Source: Mycobacterium lentiflavum
Lineage (GTDB): Bacteria > Actinomycetota > Actinomycetes > Mycobacteriales > Mycobacteriaceae
Assembly: GCF_022374895.2 (NCBI RefSeq)
Contig: NZ_CP092423.2
Coordinates: forward strand, 62,001-126,000
Reading direction: 5' to 3'
Length of the DNA: 64,000 nt
The notes beneath the pieces were generated by a model. The model saw only the letters and a program-made list of their open reading frames with translations. It was not told the DNA's origin and did no database searches. Positions 1 through 9,376 of this stretch are shown here, piece by piece. The position numbers were made by a program, and so were the translations under genes. Every line of letters starts with the position of its first letter. Position 1 is the first letter of the stretch.

Positions 1-777
1 GCGCAGCCAGATTCGCTCGCACTGCTCGACGTGCTGAGGCCCGACATCATCAAACTGGACATGGGATTGGTGCAACAAAAGCCGCGGCAAGCCCAGGCTC
101 GAACCATTTCAGCAGTCCTGGCTTATCACGAACGAACCGGTACTCCGATCCTGGCCGAAGGCATCGAAACCGAAGCCCATCTCGAGCATGCTCGAGCGTT
201 GGGAGCAACCCTGGGGCAGGGTTTCAAATTTGGTCGCTCCGGCCCAATCTCTGCAGTTCCCTCAGTATCCGCCGATTGGGCAGTCTCCCACCCGCCGATC
301 CGAGCTACCGCGCGAACTCCTTACGACCTTGCTGAAACCGGACCCGTCGCGTGTCGCATCGGTCGAAAGCAGGTGCTGATTGCGTTGTCGGCCCATATCG
401 AAGCTCAAGCTGGCTGCACTGCAGATCCCCCCATCGTTCTTGCAACGTTGCAACACCATCGCTACTTCTCCGCGGGCACCCGCCGACGTTATGTCGAGCT
501 CGCCGAATTCTGTCCGCTGGTAACGGTCTTCGGCCAAGACCTTCCCGAGCATCTCGGATCCGCCATCCGCGGTGTAGCACTGCGCCCGGACGACCCGCTG
601 TGCGAAGAATGGACAGTCGTGGCGCTGGGACCTCAACTGGCGGTGGCGCTCATCGCCCGAGAGCGACCTGGCGGCGCCACTTCATCCGAATACGATCGGC
701 AATTCGAATTTGTCCTAACCTACGAACGCCGCGTGGTCACTGAGGCAGCCCACAGCCTCCTGGCGCGCATGCTGTGA
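1..777 (+). CDS. EAL-domain protein with C-terminal sensory (DICT-like) domain, 5'-truncated
   Basis: The reading frame is open from base 1, so the start lies outside the window. The visible N-terminal part is the end of an EAL c-di-GMP phosphodiesterase domain: it has the IIKLDM segment, AEGIETEAHLE with the conserved Glu, and a GQGFKFG loop matching the family QGFxxG. About 150 residues without EAL features follow and resemble the DICT sensory domain often attached to EAL/GGDEF proteins; that assignment is inference. The catalytic EAL motif itself is not visible. The next gene is another c-di-GMP protein 370 bases downstream on the same strand. Confidence 0.75.
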   Translation, partial: AQPDSLALLDVLRPDIIKLDMGLVQQKPRQAQARTISAVLAYHERTGTPILAEGIETEAHLEHARALGATLGQGFKFGRSGPISAVPSVSADWAVSHPPIRATARTPYDLAETGPVACRIGRKQVLIALSAHIEAQAGCTADPPIVLATLQHHRYFSAGTRRRYVELAEFCPLVTVFGQDLPEHLGSAIRGVALRPDDPLCEEWTVVALGPQLAVALIARERPGGATSSEYDRQFEFVLTYERRVVTEAAHSLLARML

Positions 778-1149
778 TCACGGGAATGGAGCACGCCCCG
801 GCGCCCCGGGGGCCGGCGATCAGGGGCTGACTGTTTCCCGCAGTCTCGATGCACCCGGTATCGGGCGGCGGTAAGCGCGGTGGACGAACCGGGGCGGGCA
901 GTCGATGTAGCGACGTCGACGTGGAACGCATTGGTGTACAGCGCTTTGCGGGTTTGACAACCGCTGAGGCGATGACCGCCGATCTGGGTGCAGAAATGAA
1001 GCCCCAAGGACGTTCGGGAGCCCACAGCAATGCCCGTAGCAATAGGGTGTCGCTCGCTACGTGAGCGGGCCACTGTTTGGCCATGAGTATGGAACCGTGC
1101 ATGTCGGGGTATCTGGGGGAGGTCGAGAAATGACGAAGGGGGCACGCCC
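778..1149. other. Intergenic stretch, no gene recognised
   Basis: These 372 bases separate two c-di-GMP signalling genes. Reading frames on both strands here have arginine-rich, non-family-like translations. I see no clear promoter, terminator or repeat. A purine-rich stretch just before 1150 could serve as the ribosome site of the next gene. Confidence 0.5.
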
Positions 1150-3234
1150 GTGCAACACGAATCGAGTCCCCTGGAAGGGATACCGACTCTTCTGGGCTTG
1201 GTGCTGCGGCGCCTCGGGCTCGACACGGCATGGTTGTCCTTGTTTCGTGATGGCGTGCAAGTCTTCGAGGTGCTCGACGGCGACGTCGAGGCGGTGGGCC
1301 TCTCACCCGGTGACCAGTTCAGCCTGTCCGGCTCATACGACGTCCGGGTCATAGACGGGCGGCTGCCTGCAGTCATCCCCGACACGTCGGCCAACAAGAC
1401 GGCAGCCGTCCTTCCCATGACACGGCAGTTGGGTGTTGGTGCCTACGTCGGGGTTCCAGTAGTCGGCCCGGGGGGCAGCGCGCTAGGCATGGTGTGCGCG
1501 GTCAGTCAGGCGCCGAAGCCGCACCTCGCCGACGTCGATCTGCGAATCATCACCAAAGTGGCCGATCTCATCGGTGCCTTGATGGAGTCGCCGGTCGACC
1601 GATCCCCGGTCCGCGCAGATCAGGGCGAGATCCCCCGGGTGGTGGCCGAACAGAACTTCGAGGTTGTCTTCCAACCCATCTACAACGTGTCGACCGGCCA
1701 GGTCATGGCTGTCGAAGTCCTGTCGCGTTTCCCGTGCGAACCGTTTCTCCCCGATCTGGTGTTCGGCCGGGCAGCCCTGCTGGGCTTGGACATCGACCTG
1801 CAGGCCGCGGTCGTCACCCGGGCTGTGTCGTTAGTGCCGCAGCTGCCCGACGAAGTGCTCGTTGCTGTGAACATCTCCGCGTCAGCGGTGCCGGTGATGC
1901 GGTGGGATGAGCTGCTGACCGACGTTGACCCGTCCAGACTGGTGCTGGAGATCACCGAGCATAGTGCTGTCGAGAACTACGCTGCCCTCGACGACGCACT
2001 GGAAGCTTGTCGGGCTCACGGTATACGGGTGGCGGTCGACGACGTGGGTGCCGGCCTTTCCTCTTTTTCGCACGTGCTGGAGTTGTCACCAGAATTCGTC
2101 AAAGTCGACCGGTCCATCACGCGCAACATCGACATCGATGACGCGAGACAGCGGTTGGCACAATCCATTGTCGAACTCGCCGCGCAGATCGGTGCGACCG
2201 TCATCGCCGAAGGGGTGGAGAGTCAAGGCGAACTCGATAGCGTGTGCGCCGTGGGCATCCAGTGGGCCCAGGGTTTCTACCTTGGCCGGCCCAGGTCGTA
2301 TACGGAGGGTTTTGCGGACAGCCGTGTCGTCGCCACGCCAGTCGATCAATCCTCCGCTGTCGTCGATCTGCGCGGAGAGCGTCCGTTCGAGCTGGCCCTC
2401 ACCCACTCGCCCATCGGCATGGCCGTCGTCGGCCTGGACGGGGTGTTCCAGCGCACGAACCGGGCATTCAGGAACATGCTTGGCTACGGAAGGCGGGAGC
2501 TGGCAAACCTCACTGTCCAGGAGATCACTCATCCCGACGACCTGGACACCGACCGGACCCTGCTAGCGGAGTGCCTGTCTGGCCGTCGTCGGACTTACCG
2601 CGTGGACAAGCGCTTCATCGCCGCTGACGGGCGTGTCGTTTGGTGTGACCACACTGCCGTGCTCATCCAGGGCCCCGAGAGCCGGCCTCGTTGCTTCGTA
2701 TCGCAAATCATGGACGTGACTGTCGAACGAATTCGGGAAGCGGACCTGGCCCGCCAAGTCAACACCGACCGGCTCACCGCGATTGCCAATCGCTCCGCGG
2801 CAGGCAGGCTGTTAGACCAACTGGACGCGGCCGACGCCGGGTACGGTGTGCTGTTCTGTGACATCGAGCGATTCAAGTCCTTCAACGACCAGTTGGGTCA
2901 TCGAGTTGGCGACGAACTGCTGGTGAGGGTCGCAGACCGGATGCGTGCTGCCGTCGAAGGCAGTGACTTCGTCGCTCGGTGGGGGGGCGACGAGTTTCTC
3001 GTCATCACCGGCACCGTTGACGAGCGAAAGCTTGCACTCCACGCCGAGCGGATCGCACAGCAGGTGCGCAGTCCGCCGATTACCCTCGCTGACGGCTCGG
3101 AAGTCGCCGTTGCCATAACGATAGGCTCCGCTGTACGCCAACCCGGGACCGGCCAAACCAACGACGCAGTGCTCGACCGCGCCGATCAGGACATGTACCA
3201 ACGGCGACGCAGCCGAACCGATGCCACACGCTAG
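1150..3234 (+). CDS. GAF-EAL-PAS-GGDEF bifunctional c-di-GMP protein
   Basis: The 694-residue protein should make and/or degrade c-di-GMP. In order it shows a GAF-like region (about 1–155), an EAL domain (from about 168), a PAS domain with a PAC-like tail (about 415–535), and a C-terminal GGDEF domain with an intact GGDEF signature at about 612–616. The EAL core reads EVL instead of EAL but keeps the Glu. The other expected acidic residues are visible in ITE, DDVGAG, AEGVES and WAQGFYLG. The usual RxxD inhibitory site before GGDEF reads EGSD, so product inhibition at that site is probably lost. The EAL-before-GGDEF order is the reverse of the common one. The GTG start fits the GAF homology. 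Confidence 0.88.
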   Translation: MQHESSPLEGIPTLLGLVLRRLGLDTAWLSLFRDGVQVFEVLDGDVEAVGLSPGDQFSLSGSYDVRVIDGRLPAVIPDTSANKTAAVLPMTRQLGVGAYVGVPVVGPGGSALGMVCAVSQAPKPHLADVDLRIITKVADLIGALMESPVDRSPVRADQGEIPRVVAEQNFEVVFQPIYNVSTGQVMAVEVLSRFPCEPFLPDLVFGRAALLGLDIDLQAAVVTRAVSLVPQLPDEVLVAVNISASAVPVMRWDELLTDVDPSRLVLEITEHSAVENYAALDDALEACRAHGIRVAVDDVGAGLSSFSHVLELSPEFVKVDRSITRNIDIDDARQRLAQSIVELAAQIGATVIAEGVESQGELDSVCAVGIQWAQGFYLGRPRSYTEGFADSRVVATPVDQSSAVVDLRGERPFELALTHSPIGMAVVGLDGVFQRTNRAFRNMLGYGRRELANLTVQEITHPDDLDTDRTLLAECLSGRRRTYRVDKRFIAADGRVVWCDHTAVLIQGPESRPRCFVSQIMDVTVERIREADLARQVNTDRLTAIANRSAAGRLLDQLDAADAGYGVLFCDIERFKSFNDQLGHRVGDELLVRVADRMRAAVEGSDFVARWGGDEFLVITGTVDERKLALHAERIAQQVRSPPITLADGSEVAVAITIGSAVRQPGTGQTNDAVLDRADQDMYQRRRSRTDATR

Positions 3235-3349
3235 GCCTCGCCCACTTCGTATCTCGAGCGGCGGAATTCCACGCCAACCCGAAGGACGACGGTTTTGCAC
3301 GAAAGGCCAAGTCGCGCAAGACAACCCGGTCTGATCTGCTCCGAAGTTG

Positions 3350-3580
3350 TTACTCGGCGGCCTTCTGCCGTGCTTCCGCGGCCTTCTCCGCCGCGCGCGC
3401 GGCCTCCGCCTCGGCTTCTTTCTTGGCGGCGTTGCGTTGCGCTTCGGCCTTGTCCTGCTGGGCTTGGCCCTCCTCGCGCAGGGCGTCGTTGTCGGTCACG
3501 ATGCCGGCGACTTCCTTGGCCTTGCCTTTCACGTCTTCCACGACGCCCTTCACGGCTTCTTCTGGTCCGCTGTCACCCAT
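3350..3580 (-). CDS. CsbD-like small stress protein (microaggregate-binding type)
   Basis: A 76-residue, highly charged protein. The N-terminal half (GPEEAVKGVVEDVKGKAKE) matches the CsbD-like family, and the C-terminal half is an Ala/Glu/Lys-rich, probably helical tail. Mycobacterial members are described as microaggregate-binding or general stress proteins; their biochemical function is unknown. There is no signal peptide. A purine-rich ribosome site (gaaggga) precedes the ATG. The gene stands alone between two unrelated transcription units. Confidence 0.8.
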   Translation of the reverse strand: MGDSGPEEAVKGVVEDVKGKAKEVAGIVTDNDALREEGQAQQDKAEAQRNAAKKEAEAEAARAAEKAAEARQKAAE

Positions 3581-3748
3581 GGTTCATTCCCTTCGTCACA
3601 AAAGCGTTACTAGGTACTACCCTCCGGGCCGGTGGTCAACCTATGCCTCGCGTCACAACCCGAAATCGCCGTACCGACGGTCGTCAACGGAGCGCCGCTT
3701 CTAGCGGGCCCGTCAGTAGACCAGCCACGCCGATGAGGGGAACTATCG

Positions 3749-4522
3749 CTATCGACCCGGCCCGGGTGGGCCCGCGAATGCCTGCGCGATCTCCAGCCAC
3801 CGTTGGGCTTGGGGGCCGTTTGCGGTGATGTCCAGGTCGCTCAGCGGGCGGCGCTGCGTGACCAAGTAGCAGAAGTCCTCGGCGGCCCCGGTGACGCGTT
3901 CGGCCGCATCGGACGGACCCCAAGACCAGACGTCGCCACCGGGCGCACGCAGCTCGACCAGAAACGGCTCGGTCGGCGGTGCCAGCTCGTTGACCGTGAA
4001 GGCGTAATCGCGAGTGCGCACTCCCAGATGGGCGATCGAGCGCAGGCGCGCGGTGGGCGCCCGTTTGACCCCGAGCGCGTCGGCGACGTCCAGCCCGTGC
4101 GCCCAGGTCTCCATCAACCGTGCGGTGGCCATCGACGCCGGGCTCATCGGCGGCCCGAACCACGGCAGCTTCCGGCTCTCGTCGACGGTGAGCAGCGCGT
4201 CGTGCAGCAGGCCCCGGGTGGCCCGCCATTCGCGCAGCAGGTCTGCCGGTGGCGTGACCGCCAGCTCCTCGGCGCCCGCGTCGACGAAGCCGAGGGGGTC
4301 CTGCATCGCGTCGGCCAACACCTCGGCGAACCCCGCCTCGTCGGTGACCGAGAGCAGCGCGACCCGATCGGTCCACCACAGGTGCGCGATCTGATGTGCG
4401 ACGCTCCAACCCGGCGAGGGCGTCGGGTCGGCCCAGCGCCCCTCGGCCAGCGGCGCCACCAGCGCGTCGAGATCGTCGCTTTCGGCACGCAGGTCGGCCA
4501 CCATCGGCCCGGCATCAGCCAT
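3749..4522 (-). CDS. TIGR03084-family DinB/MDMPI-like protein (Rv0036c type)
   Basis: A 257-residue protein of the mycothiol-dependent maleylpyruvate isomerase / DinB-like fold. The N-terminal segment contains [19 protein letters not shown], whose His residues are typical of metal binding in this fold, and [15 protein letters not shown] lies at about residues 140–155. The sequence and its position beside an MFS gene and yqgE match Rv0036c. The substrate is unknown. It lies 9 bases after the MFS gene on the same strand, so the two are probably cotranscribed. Confidence 0.85.
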   Translation of the reverse strand: MADAGPMVADLRAESDDLDALVAPLAEGRWADPTPSPGWSVAHQIAHLWWTDRVALLSVTDEAGFAEVLADAMQDPLGFVDAGAEELAVTPPADLLREWRATRGLLHDALLTVDESRKLPWFGPPMSPASMATARLMETWAHGLDVADALGVKRAPTARLRSIAHLGVRTRDYAFTVNELAPPTEPFLVELRAPGGDVWSWGPSDAAERVTGAAEDFCYLVTQRRPLSDLDITANGPQAQRWLEIAQAFAGPPGPGR

Positions 4523-4531
4523 CTTGACCTC

Positions 4532-5869
4532 CTAGCGACTGGTCGCCGGCTGACCGCGCCGGCCGACGACACTGTGTACGACGAGTCCGGCCAGGTAGAT
4601 CCCCGAACCGAACAGCACGAACGTCGGCGCGTGCCCGTCGGCGGGGATCAACGCCGCGGCCACCGTGATCGAGACGATGAACGACACCCAGAACAGCGCA
4701 TCCTGCACCGCGAACACGTGGCCGCGCAGCGCGTCGTCCACATCCATCTGCATCGCCGAGTCGGCGCACAGCTTGATCATTTGGCCGGTGATGCCGAGAA
4801 AGAAGCTGCACCCGACCATGACCGGCAGCGTCAGCCCCACTCCAGCCAGCTGGACCAGCGCGGCCGCGGCCAATGCGCCGTTCGCGGCGGCGTAACGCCC
4901 CCAGCGACGCACCGTTGGTGGGGTCAGCAGTGTGGCGATGAACGACCCAAGGCCCGACGCGGCGAAGAACACCAGCGCGATCCCCAGCCCGCCGACCGCG
5001 GGGTTTTTCGTGTGATGCGCCAGCAGCAGGATCACTAGCGAGTTGATCCCGACCACCATGCGGTGCGATGCCAATCCGGACAACGCGGCCGCGACCGTCG
5101 GCGTGGACACCACCGTGCGCGCACCGTGCAACCACCCGGTGATCACCGCGTAGAGCACCGATCCGTGGATCGCTCGCTTGGTGTCGTCCGGTCCGAGCAC
5201 CCGTGGGCCGAACCGCAGGGACAGCAGCAGCGCGACGCACACTGGAATCAACGCCATGAAGATGATGACGGACGCGCCCCGATCGCTCCCGCCGACGAAC
5301 CATCGCGGGATCAGCATGAAGTTGGCGCCGAAGAAGGCCGCGATGGCGCCCGACGCAGTGGCGAGCGAGTTCATCGTCACCACCTCCTCGCGCGGCACCA
5401 CGTGCGGTAGCGACGCCGACAATCCCGACGCCACGAACCGGGAGAAGCCGTTAAACAACAACGCACCGAGCAGCAGCGGCATCTCGCCGGCACGCACCGC
5501 GAGAATCGTGCCGATCAGCAGGATCAGCACCATGCGGCACGCATTGGCGCCGACCAGCACCCAGCGTCGGTCCCACCGGTCCATCAGAGCCCCGGCGAAC
5601 GGTCCCAGCAGTGAATAGGGCAAGAACAGCACCGCGAATGCGAACGCGATCGACAGCGGATCGGCCGCCCGGTCCGGATTGAACAGCAGCGCGCCGGCGA
5701 CCGTCGCCTGAAAAAGCCCATCACCGAACTGGCTCGCCATGCGCACCTGAATCACCCGCCGGAAATCCGGCAGGGCGCGCACCGACTGCCAGAGTTCGAC
5801 GGGTGCACGCGAGGGCATCCGGGTTTGGAACACAGAACCGACTTCCACGATTGGGCTGGACAAAGACAA
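4532..5869 (-). CDS. Major facilitator superfamily transporter (Rv0037c position)
   Basis: A 445-residue integral membrane protein with about twelve hydrophobic segments. The loop [21 protein letters not shown] is the MFS motif-A region between helices 2 and 3. Members of this branch are annotated as drug or solute exporters; the substrate cannot be read from sequence. It is divergent from yqgE and upstream of the TIGR03084 gene, the order seen at Rv0036c–Rv0038. An alternative ATG at about 5818 would remove 17 residues and still keep the first helix. Confidence 0.85.
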   Translation of the reverse strand: MSLSSPIVEVGSVFQTRMPSRAPVELWQSVRALPDFRRVIQVRMASQFGDGLFQATVAGALLFNPDRAADPLSIAFAFAVLFLPYSLLGPFAGALMDRWDRRWVLVGANACRMVLILLIGTILAVRAGEMPLLLGALLFNGFSRFVASGLSASLPHVVPREEVVTMNSLATASGAIAAFFGANFMLIPRWFVGGSDRGASVIIFMALIPVCVALLLSLRFGPRVLGPDDTKRAIHGSVLYAVITGWLHGARTVVSTPTVAAALSGLASHRMVVGINSLVILLLAHHTKNPAVGGLGIALVFFAASGLGSFIATLLTPPTVRRWGRYAAANGALAAAALVQLAGVGLTLPVMVGCSFFLGITGQMIKLCADSAMQMDVDDALRGHVFAVQDALFWVSFIVSITVAAALIPADGHAPTFVLFGSGIYLAGLVVHSVVGRRGQPATSR

Positions 5870-5960
5870 CGCACGCGACGCCGCAGTAATAACAGTACAA
5901 ATATTTACGCCCGGCGTTTGTTTGTGCCGAGCGATGCTACGGGAGTGCGATGATGGACTG

Positions 5961-6566
5961 ATGCCCCAGCCAGAAGATCCCGAAGACTACATCGCACCCG
6001 CTGCCCAGCGGGTGCGTGCGGGTACTTTGCTGCTGGCCAATACCGATCTCCTCGAACCGACGTTTCGGCGCAGCGTCATTTACATCGTCGAGCACAACGA
6101 CGGCGGCACGCTGGGCGTGGTTCTCAACCGCTCCAGCGAGACCGCGGTCTACAACGTGTTGCCGCAGTGGGCCAAACTCGCAGCCAAGCCGAAGACGATG
6201 TTCATCGGTGGGCCGGTGAAGCGCGATGCCGCGCTGTGCCTGGCGGCGCTGCGGATCGGCGCCGACCCGCAGGGTGTGCCGGGTTTGCGACATGTTGCGG
6301 GACGCATCGTGATGGTCGACCTCGACGCCGAGCCCGATCTGATCGCCCCGCTGATCGAGGGTGTCCGGATCTATGCGGGATATTCGGGCTGGACCATTGG
6401 TCAGCTCGAGGGCGAGATCGAGCGAGACGACTGGATTGTGTTGTCCGCGTTGCCATCTGACGTTCTCGTCGCGGCGAAGGAAGACTTGTGGGGCCAGGTT
6501 CTGCGCCGGCAGCCGTTGCCCCTGTCGTTGCTGGCCACCCACCCGATCGACGTCAGCCGAAACTAG
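5961..6566 (+). CDS. YqgE/AlgH family protein (Rv0038 homologue)
   Basis: A 201-residue YqgE/AlgH protein. Family features are [25 protein letters not shown] near the start, [15 protein letters not shown], and [14 protein letters not shown] near residue 145. The family is widespread; its role is unsettled. The frame is open from 5922, but I chose the ATG at 5961 because the mycobacterial orthologue begins with the same MxxxEDPED-type N-terminus. The stop overlaps by four bases the stop of the convergent transporter gene on the other strand. Confidence 0.9.
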   Translation: MPQPEDPEDYIAPAAQRVRAGTLLLANTDLLEPTFRRSVIYIVEHNDGGTLGVVLNRSSETAVYNVLPQWAKLAAKPKTMFIGGPVKRDAALCLAALRIGADPQGVPGLRHVAGRIVMVDLDAEPDLIAPLIEGVRIYAGYSGWTIGQLEGEIERDDWIVLSALPSDVLVAAKEDLWGQVLRRQPLPLSLLATHPIDVSRN

Positions 6567-7567
6567 GGCTCCTCCCCCACCCGCGACGGCGCCGGCGTTT
6601 CGTCGGCCGCACGCGCGAGCCTGGCGGCGATCACCGCGCACACCACCAGCTGAATCTGGTGGAAGATCATCAGCGGCAACATTGTCAGGCCCACGATGTT
6701 GCCCGGGAAAAACACCAGCGCCATCGGCAGGCCGGACGCCAGACTCTTCTTCGAGCCACAGAACAGCAGCACGATCGCATCGGCGCGGTCCAGTCGCGCG
6801 ATCCGGCCGGTCACCGTGGTGGCGACCAGGACGATGGCGAGCAGCCCCGTCGCGACCAAGGCAACCAGGATCAACCGCCAGACGTCGACACTGAACCAGA
6901 TGCCCTCGACCACGCCCATCGAGAAGGCCGTGTACACGACCAGCAGGATGGATCCCCGGTCGACGACCTTGAGCACCGCCGCATAGCGGCGGATCAATCC
7001 CGCGATCCAGGGCCGCGCCAGCTGGCCGGCGCCAAACGGCAGTAACAGCTGCATGACGATGTCGCGGATCGAACTACCGTCCACGTGGACCGCGCCGCTG
7101 GTGTTCATCAGCAACACCACCAGCAGCGGGGTCAGCACGATGCCGAGAATGTTCGACAGCGACGCGCTGACGATGGCGGCCGAAACATGGCCTCGCGCAA
7201 TCGAAGTGAACGCGATCGACGACTGTACGGTCGACGGGACCAGGCACAGAAACAGCACGCCGTTGTAGAGGTCCATCGTCAGGACCGAGGGCACCAACGC
7301 CCGGGCGGCCAGGCCCAGCAGCGGAAACAGCACGAACGTCGTGGCCAGCACGAGCAGGTGCAACCGCCATTGCCGCACGCCGTGCCAGGCCTGCTGCGGC
7401 GACAGTCGGGCGCCGTAGAGGAAGAACAGCAGCGCGATCGCGGACTGCGCGGCGACCGATGCGGCCTCGGCGGCATCGCCGTGGGCAGGGAAAAGGGAGG
7501 CGATCGCGACGGTCGCGGCCAGGGCCAGCAGAAACAGATCGAAGATCGTCGACAAGCGCCTCAGCAT
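6563..7567 (-). CDS. Bile acid:sodium symporter (BASS/SBF-like) family protein
   Basis: A 334-residue membrane protein with about ten hydrophobic segments. Sequence features such as LFFLYGARLSPQQ, CLVPSTVQSSIAF and LFCGSKKSLASGLP are typical of the SBF-like branch (arsenite/bile-acid transporter fold). The substrate is unknown. M. tuberculosis has no gene between the Rv0038 and Rv0039c equivalents as far as I recall, so this may be a lineage-specific insertion. It is convergent with yqgE, with overlapping stop codons, and follows the small membrane gene on its own strand. Confidence 0.85.
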   Translation of the reverse strand: MLRRLSTIFDLFLLALAATVAIASLFPAHGDAAEAASVAAQSAIALLFFLYGARLSPQQAWHGVRQWRLHLLVLATTFVLFPLLGLAARALVPSVLTMDLYNGVLFLCLVPSTVQSSIAFTSIARGHVSAAIVSASLSNILGIVLTPLLVVLLMNTSGAVHVDGSSIRDIVMQLLLPFGAGQLARPWIAGLIRRYAAVLKVVDRGSILLVVYTAFSMGVVEGIWFSVDVWRLILVALVATGLLAIVLVATTVTGRIARLDRADAIVLLFCGSKKSLASGLPMALVFFPGNIVGLTMLPLMIFHQIQLVVCAVIAARLARAADETPAPSRVGEEP

Positions 7568-7605
7568 GCTGGTCTATTGCACGAGGTCGCGTCGGTGGGG
7601 ATTCG

Positions 7606-7947
7606 TCAGTGGCAGGACTGCGTGCAGACGCTGCACTCGCCGGCGCAACTGGGTGCGGCGGCTTCCTGGCGAAGCGCGAATCGTGCGCTCTGCCACGAGC
7701 CGGCGGCCAGCGTGCCGAGGGCGCCGGCCACGCAGACGATCAGCACCACGAACGCGGTGTGCGCGGATGCGGCCAGTGCCACCACGCCGCCGGCGGTAAG
7801 CATCACCGCGGCCGCCAACTGCGTCGGCGCCATTGCGCGCAATGCCAGTTGCGTGCCGTCGACGGCGTGGTGGTGAGACAGCGACCAAGCTCCGAACCCG
7901 GCGGAAGCCACCGCCGCACACACGCACACCACCCCAGCGATCAGCAT
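7606..7947 (-). CDS. Small membrane protein (Rv0039c-like)
   Basis: A 113-residue protein with three to four predicted hydrophobic segments and a Cys-rich C-terminus (CAGECSVCTQSC). Size, topology and location between yqgE and the MTC28 gene match Rv0039c, a conserved membrane protein of unknown function. The four closely spaced cysteines at the end could bind metal or form disulfides; this is speculation. It lies 38 bases upstream of the SBF-like transporter gene on the same strand. Confidence 0.7.
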   Translation of the reverse strand: MLIAGVVCVCAAVASAGFGAWSLSHHHAVDGTQLALRAMAPTQLAAAVMLTAGGVVALAASAHTAFVVLIVCVAGALGTLAAGSWQSARFALRQEAAAPSCAGECSVCTQSCH

Positions 7948-8015
7948 TGCCTCACAATACGAGGCCGGTCACTGATTCGCGCGCCGGGCTCCACACCCCT
8001 TGTGTTGGCGCCGAA

Positions 8016-9188
8016 TTAGCGCGAGCCGAGGTTACTGAAGTTCGGCAGCGGCGGAAGCCCCGGTACGAGGGACAACAGATTCGGCGCGGGCTGCGGGGAG
8101 GGCAGCAGATTGGGCGCGGCCAGCTGCGCGGGAAGCCGGGCCGGCGCGCCAACGGGAGCCTGCGCGGGAACCGGGGCGGGTGCGACGCCGGGAACCTGGG
8201 CGGGAACTTGCGCAGGAACGGCGGCCGGGGCTTGCGCGGGAACCGCGGCGGGAGCCTGCGCCGGAAGCGCGACGGGCGCGGCAGCCGGCGCGGGCGCGGG
8301 CGCGGGGGATTGGGCGGGCGCCGCGGCCCCGGGCGCCGCGGCCCCGGGCGCGGTCACCCGGAATCCGTTGACGATCGCGTCGGTGGCGGGCGCGTCACCG
8401 ACCGCGACGGCCCGGTCGGTGGTCACCGACAGCGACACCAGGTACGTGTCGTGGCCCGAGGTGGCGAGGACGTGACGGCGCGAGGTGTTCAGCGTCATAT
8501 CGCCCTCGCGGTAGGTGCCTTCGATCACCGACGACGGGAAACCGTCGAAGTCGGCCATCGAGGCGTTCGTCGACTGCCAGGCCAGCAGCTTCTGGCTGTC
8601 GACGTAGCCGTGCGAGATGGCTTCCCTGGGATCGAAGCTACCGACCAGCTTATAGACCACGACCTGCGCGTTTGATGTGTAGACGCTGCTGCCCTGCCGG
8701 TCGGCGATCACCGCGAACGCGTCGGGCACGTTGGGGTCGGGCACCTGGGTCCAGCGCGGCGGAACCGGCAGCGTGATGTCGAGCGCTTTGAACCCCTGCG
8801 GCTTCTGCGGCTCGAGCTTGACGCCCTTCGACTGGAAGTAGTCGCGCAGCGTTCCGGAGGCCGCGGGAGTGATGGCCGGCTGCGCCGGCGCGACAGCGGC
8901 GGCGTTAGGCGTCGCGGCCGGAGCCGCAATGCCGCTGGGCGCCGCGGCGAGGCTTGGCGGAGCGAACGGATTCGCCGACGGTGGGGTGGGGACGAATCGG
9001 TTGCTGTTGGCCGTGCCCGGAGCCGAGGGGGGGTAGTACTGCTGCGCCGGCACCGGAACGATGGGACCCGGCGGGACGGGCGCCACCGGATCGGCCGAAG
9101 CCGTAGCACCCGAGAATAGGGCGAACCCGATCACACCGGCGGCGAAGCCACCGGCGATTACGCGCCCGGGGGCGGCGATCTGAGTCAT
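8016..9188 (-). CDS. mtc28: Secreted proline-rich MTC28/LpqN-like protein (Rv0040c homologue)
   Basis: A 390-residue secreted antigen-like protein. It starts with a signal peptide (hydrophobic core [16 protein letters not shown], then ATASADP). A Pro/Ala-rich linker follows, then a folded LpqN/MTC28 domain (about residues 120–280, with [16 protein letters not shown] and [10 protein letters not shown]). The tail is a low-complexity Pro-Ala-Gln tract with repeated PAQAP/PAQVP units, encoded by about 8100–8300. The frame extends to 9218, but the ATG at 9188 has a better ribosome site (GAAGGA, nine bases upstream) and fits the orthologue. Exported to the cell wall or medium; molecular function unknown. 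Confidence 0.88.
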   Translation of the reverse strand: MTQIAAPGRVIAGGFAAGVIGFALFSGATASADPVAPVPPGPIVPVPAQQYYPPSAPGTANSNRFVPTPPSANPFAPPSLAAAPSGIAAPAATPNAAAVAPAQPAITPAASGTLRDYFQSKGVKLEPQKPQGFKALDITLPVPPRWTQVPDPNVPDAFAVIADRQGSSVYTSNAQVVVYKLVGSFDPREAISHGYVDSQKLLAWQSTNASMADFDGFPSSVIEGTYREGDMTLNTSRRHVLATSGHDTYLVSLSVTTDRAVAVGDAPATDAIVNGFRVTAPGAAAPGAAAPAQSPAPAPAPAAAPVALPAQAPAAVPAQAPAAVPAQVPAQVPGVAPAPVPAQAPVGAPARLPAQLAAPNLLPSPQPAPNLLSLVPGLPPLPNFSNLGSR

Positions 9189-9376
9189 CACTGTCGGTCC
9201 TTCCGAATGGCTGGCCAACCAGCATCCGTGCGTATAGACCGTGACTGTAACCAGGGGTCAAACGTGCTGGACAGGGCCGAAATAGAGCTGGGATGAACCC
9301 CTGATCGATGCGCAACGCAACCTTTATCAACCTGTGGCCGGCGGGCCCGGCAAGTCGGCCCTTATACGCTGTTCAC

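Noticed and set aside
3803..5038. 411-codon open frame on the plus strand
   Set aside because: It is antisense to the TIGR03084 and MFS genes and shows low-complexity Arg/Gln-rich sequence.
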